Assembly (NCBI GenBank): GCA_964578885.1
Contig: CAZOEO010000015.1
Span: forward strand, 1 to 64,000
Source: CAZRHR01 sp964578885
GTDB taxonomy: Bacteria; Bacteroidota; Bacteroidia; CAIKAF01
Direction: 5' to 3'
DNA: 64,000 nt
In this document: positions 62,356-64,000 of the stretch, in pieces
How positions within the stretch are numbered: position 1 is the first letter of the stretch
Layout of the letters: each line of letters starts with the position of its first letter
Position numbers and translations under genes: made by a program
Notes under the pieces: model-generated
What the model was told of the DNA's origin: nothing
Database searches by the model: none
The model's input: the letters and a program-made list of their open reading frames with translations, nothing else

Positions 62356-63516
62356 CTACTGACAAGTAATGGTGGTAAAAACCCAGGTGTTTTGTTGGCC
62401 ACTGCACCAGTTGGTATTCATATTACATGATCCGTTGTATCCATAACAATTGGTGATGGACATTTGGGCAATTTGAAAACTTGAGGCGGAGGAGTAACCT
62501 GCTTGTTGGCAAAAGCAATTGGCCGTTTGCTGGTCTGTGATTCCGGCGCCATACAGGCTTCCACGCAATAGGTATTGTTGCCCGGAAAGAAAATAATTGA
62601 ATGTGTTTAGCGTAACGCCGCTGGTAATGGTTCTGGTTAACGTACAGCTTTGTCCACCGATATTAATCGCGAAGCTTGCTGTTCCCGTGCCGGAAGGGGT
62701 GCCCGTAATGGTGTAGGTGAGCGTGCCGCTGCCGGAAGCAAAACTACCTGGCGCAAGGGTTGCCGTTAGTCCGGTAACGCCAGTCGATGCCACTGTTTGG
62801 CCAGTGTGCGAGCCGCCATTTCCACCATTATATGAAATAAAGCTGCTCACATTGCTGGCGCTTGCATTGGCAATAAGCGACCCGTTATTGACGGCTGTAC
62901 TGCAAGATAACCCGGAAATGCTGCCCGGATCTACAGTTCGGGTTAAAACACAAACTTGGTTGCCCATGTTTAGGGCAAAACTTGCTGTGCCCGTTGAAGA
63001 TGGAATGCCAGAAATATGGTACGTTAATGTTCCGTTTCCTAAGGCGAAACTTCCTGCTGCAAGCGTTGCTGTTAACCCGGTAACTCCTGTAGATGAAACC
63101 GTTTGGCCGCTATGTGATCCACCATTCCCTCCGGAATAATTAACCACAGAACTGACTCCGTTGGCGGACAATCCGGAAATAAGCGTGCCGCTGTGTATGG
63201 CAGTACTACAAGATAAAAGGCTTATGATTCCACCGGGCAGCGTTCCGCAAAGTGAGTACCAAATCCCATTATAATAGTAGTTTGGGCAGCCTAGGGTCGT
63301 ATTAAAAATCATCAGTCCATCTACCGGTGATGCAATGGCATCTCGCTGCGCTGTGGTCAATCGGGGAGGCAAAAACCCTTTATTGTTAAAATCCACATCT
63401 AAACCTGCTGCGGGATGGGCAGGAGTCCCGGTGGAATTTATGCCAACTCCCTGACCCACTAAATGCCCGAAGTGGATGGCATAGAATAAAGTTAAAAAAT
63501 ACACTAAACTTTTCAT
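62356..63516 (-). CDS. Secreted modular protein with two tandem repeats
   Basis: 386 residues. A signal peptide (MKSLVYFLTLFYAIHFGHLV) and an N-terminal module, PAHPAAGLDVDFNNKGFLPP and LTTAQRDAIASPVDGLMIFN, match the two glycine-rich proteins of this window. Two tandem repeats of about 100 residues follow (about 101-196 and 203-298), each with LSCSTA, SYNGGNGGSH-like and GQTVxSTGVTGLTATLA segments and LTRT near the end. The cysteine-rich C terminus (ANCFCQQAGYSSASSFQIAQ, NCYGYNGSCNMNTNWCSG) lacks the Gly-rich or S74 ends of its relatives. Probably surface-located; function unknown. Confidence 0.82.
   Translation of the reverse strand: MKSLVYFLTLFYAIHFGHLVGQGVGINSTGTPAHPAAGLDVDFNNKGFLPPRLTTAQRDAIASPVDGLMIFNTTLGCPNYYYNGIWYSLCGTLPGGIISLLSCSTAIHSGTLISGLSANGVSSVVNYSGGNGGSHSGQTVSSTGVTGLTATLAAGSFALGNGTLTYHISGIPSSTGTASFALNMGNQVCVLTRTVDPGSISGLSCSTAVNNGSLIANASASNVSSFISYNGGNGGSHTGQTVASTGVTGLTATLAPGSFASGSGTLTYTITGTPSGTGTASFAINIGGQSCTLTRTITSGVTLNTFNYFLSGQQYLLRGSLYGAGITDQQTANCFCQQAGYSSASSFQIAQMSITNCYGYNGSCNMNTNWCSGQQNTWVFTTITCQ
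62623..63216 (-). repeat. Two tandem in-gene repeats of about 290-300 bp
   Basis: The units (about 62929-63216 and 62623-62910) encode two similar 96- to 100-residue blocks sharing GQTVxSTGVTGLTATLAxGSFA. The match is plain in protein but less strict in DNA, so the duplication is not very recent. Confidence 0.7.
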
Positions 63517-63956
63517 TGTTAATATTTTATTTTAAAATATAGCATGGATTAGGACGGAGATTTTCTGGTTTAATTTGAGAAATCTATATCTCCCACTTCC
63601 TTCTTAGCATACCTATGCTTAAAGATAGGAGAATTTGAAAATGGCTGAACCAAAATCAAACAATCCTTAAAAAACAAGCATCCCAGTTGCCTCATTCCCG
63701 TCCTTGTACGGGCGCTCCTGACCAAATGCCTTCGTACTATTTAAGGCGAAATCGGAGGCTTGTATCTGAAGCGATTTTGTTTTTAAATATCAGAAATTGA
63801 ATGTAATAGGGGTGGATTTTATTTTAATTCTTTTTGAAAAAAGCGGGGGAACCCATGAATTTACCTACTTGAAATGCCCAAAAGCAGGAGGTGAAAATGG
63901 CCCGTACAAGCCCATGACCTAAGGCGGCCGGAACCCATCTATCCATCTTTTTTGCA
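63517..63956. other. Spacer without a gene; contains an 11-bp inverted repeat
   Basis: No coding region was seen between the modular protein and the right-edge gene. CTTGTACGGGC (63703-63713) is exactly complementary to 63900-63910, and a 5-bp hairpin CCCGT/ACGGG with a 6-nt loop lies around 63697. A small RNA or regulatory DNA is possible but not shown. Confidence 0.4.
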
Positions 63957-63964
63957 TAAATTTG
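63957..63964 (+). promoter_or_regulatory. -7 promoter box of the right-edge gene
   Basis: TAAATTTG matches TAnnTTTG and lies 12 nt before ATG 63977. Confidence 0.5.
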
Positions 63965-63976
63965 ACCGCTTTGTTT

Positions 63977-64000
63977 ATGCTGAAAGGCATTTTGTTCCTA
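63977..64000 (+). CDS. Possible start of a gene cut by the window edge
   Basis: ATG 63977 follows a -7 box and encodes MLKGILFL, hydrophobic after one Lys like the start of a signal peptide. Only eight codons are visible, so the product is unknown. Confidence 0.4.

Overview
The window looks like a piece of an aerobic Bacteroidota chromosome. Three things point there. Several genes are conserved proteins typical of that phylum (DUF2851, DUF4290, DUF4295, DUF2795, DUF4625, GWxTD). Many genes are preceded by the Bacteroidota-type -7 promoter box TAnnTTTG, and Shine-Dalgarno sequences are mostly absent. One secreted protein has a C-terminal tail of the type IX secretion kind. Heme A synthase, CcmB/CcmC, aconitase and acyl-CoA dehydrogenase fit a respiratory organism. 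No transposase, integrase, CRISPR array or complete tRNA was seen. The order or family cannot be fixed from this sequence.

Layout: The window opens in the 3' end of a 5S rRNA with its terminator (1-92). A pyrimidine-rich spacer and a secreted PKD/glycine-rich protein follow (323-1585). Next come a C40 peptidase, topoisomerase IV subunit A (parC), a DUF2851/PspC pair, mnmE, an acyl-CoA dehydrogenase, anmK, an unknown secreted protein, an acyl-CoA carboxylase beta subunit and heme A synthase. From 15.2 to 21.4 kb lies a dense rightward block: split transketolase, DUF4290, murA, a TlpA-like thioredoxin and grpE-dnaJ. An ABC ATPase, a cobalamin adenosyltransferase, DUF2795 and secA follow (22-27 kb), then a second glycine-rich secreted protein.

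The 29-33 kb part runs leftward: an FtsE-type ATPase, a metallo-beta-lactamase RNase-like protein, ccmB, ccmC and an enlarged CcmD-like protein. Between 33 and 40.5 kb are two tightly coupled groups of little-known genes: a 1022-residue TPR protein, a beta-barrel protein and an HsdR_N-type protein; then an SPFH-GYF protein with a double zinc-ribbon membrane protein. From 41 to 49 kb are surface genes: an S74 tail-fibre-like protein, a flippase, an O-antigen ligase, a further secreted modular protein, a glycosyltransferase and a GWxTD protein. Aconitase, wecB, a sortilin-like secreted propeller, a penicillin acylase and a lipoprotein/cupredoxin pair follow. The window closes with rpmG-DUF4295-ftsY-rimO, another secreted modular protein with tandem repeats, and the first codons of a gene at the right edge.

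The most unusual themes are these. Dispersed secreted proteins share one N-terminal module joined to different C-terminal domains. Several promoters sit so close to the start codon that the mRNAs should be leaderless. A sigma-54-like promoter with an inverted repeat lies upstream of grpE-dnaJ. The TPR/barrel, SPFH/zinc-ribbon and CcmD-fusion groups are poorly described. Most housekeeping calls are secure; functions given for the secreted and envelope proteins are inference from domains.
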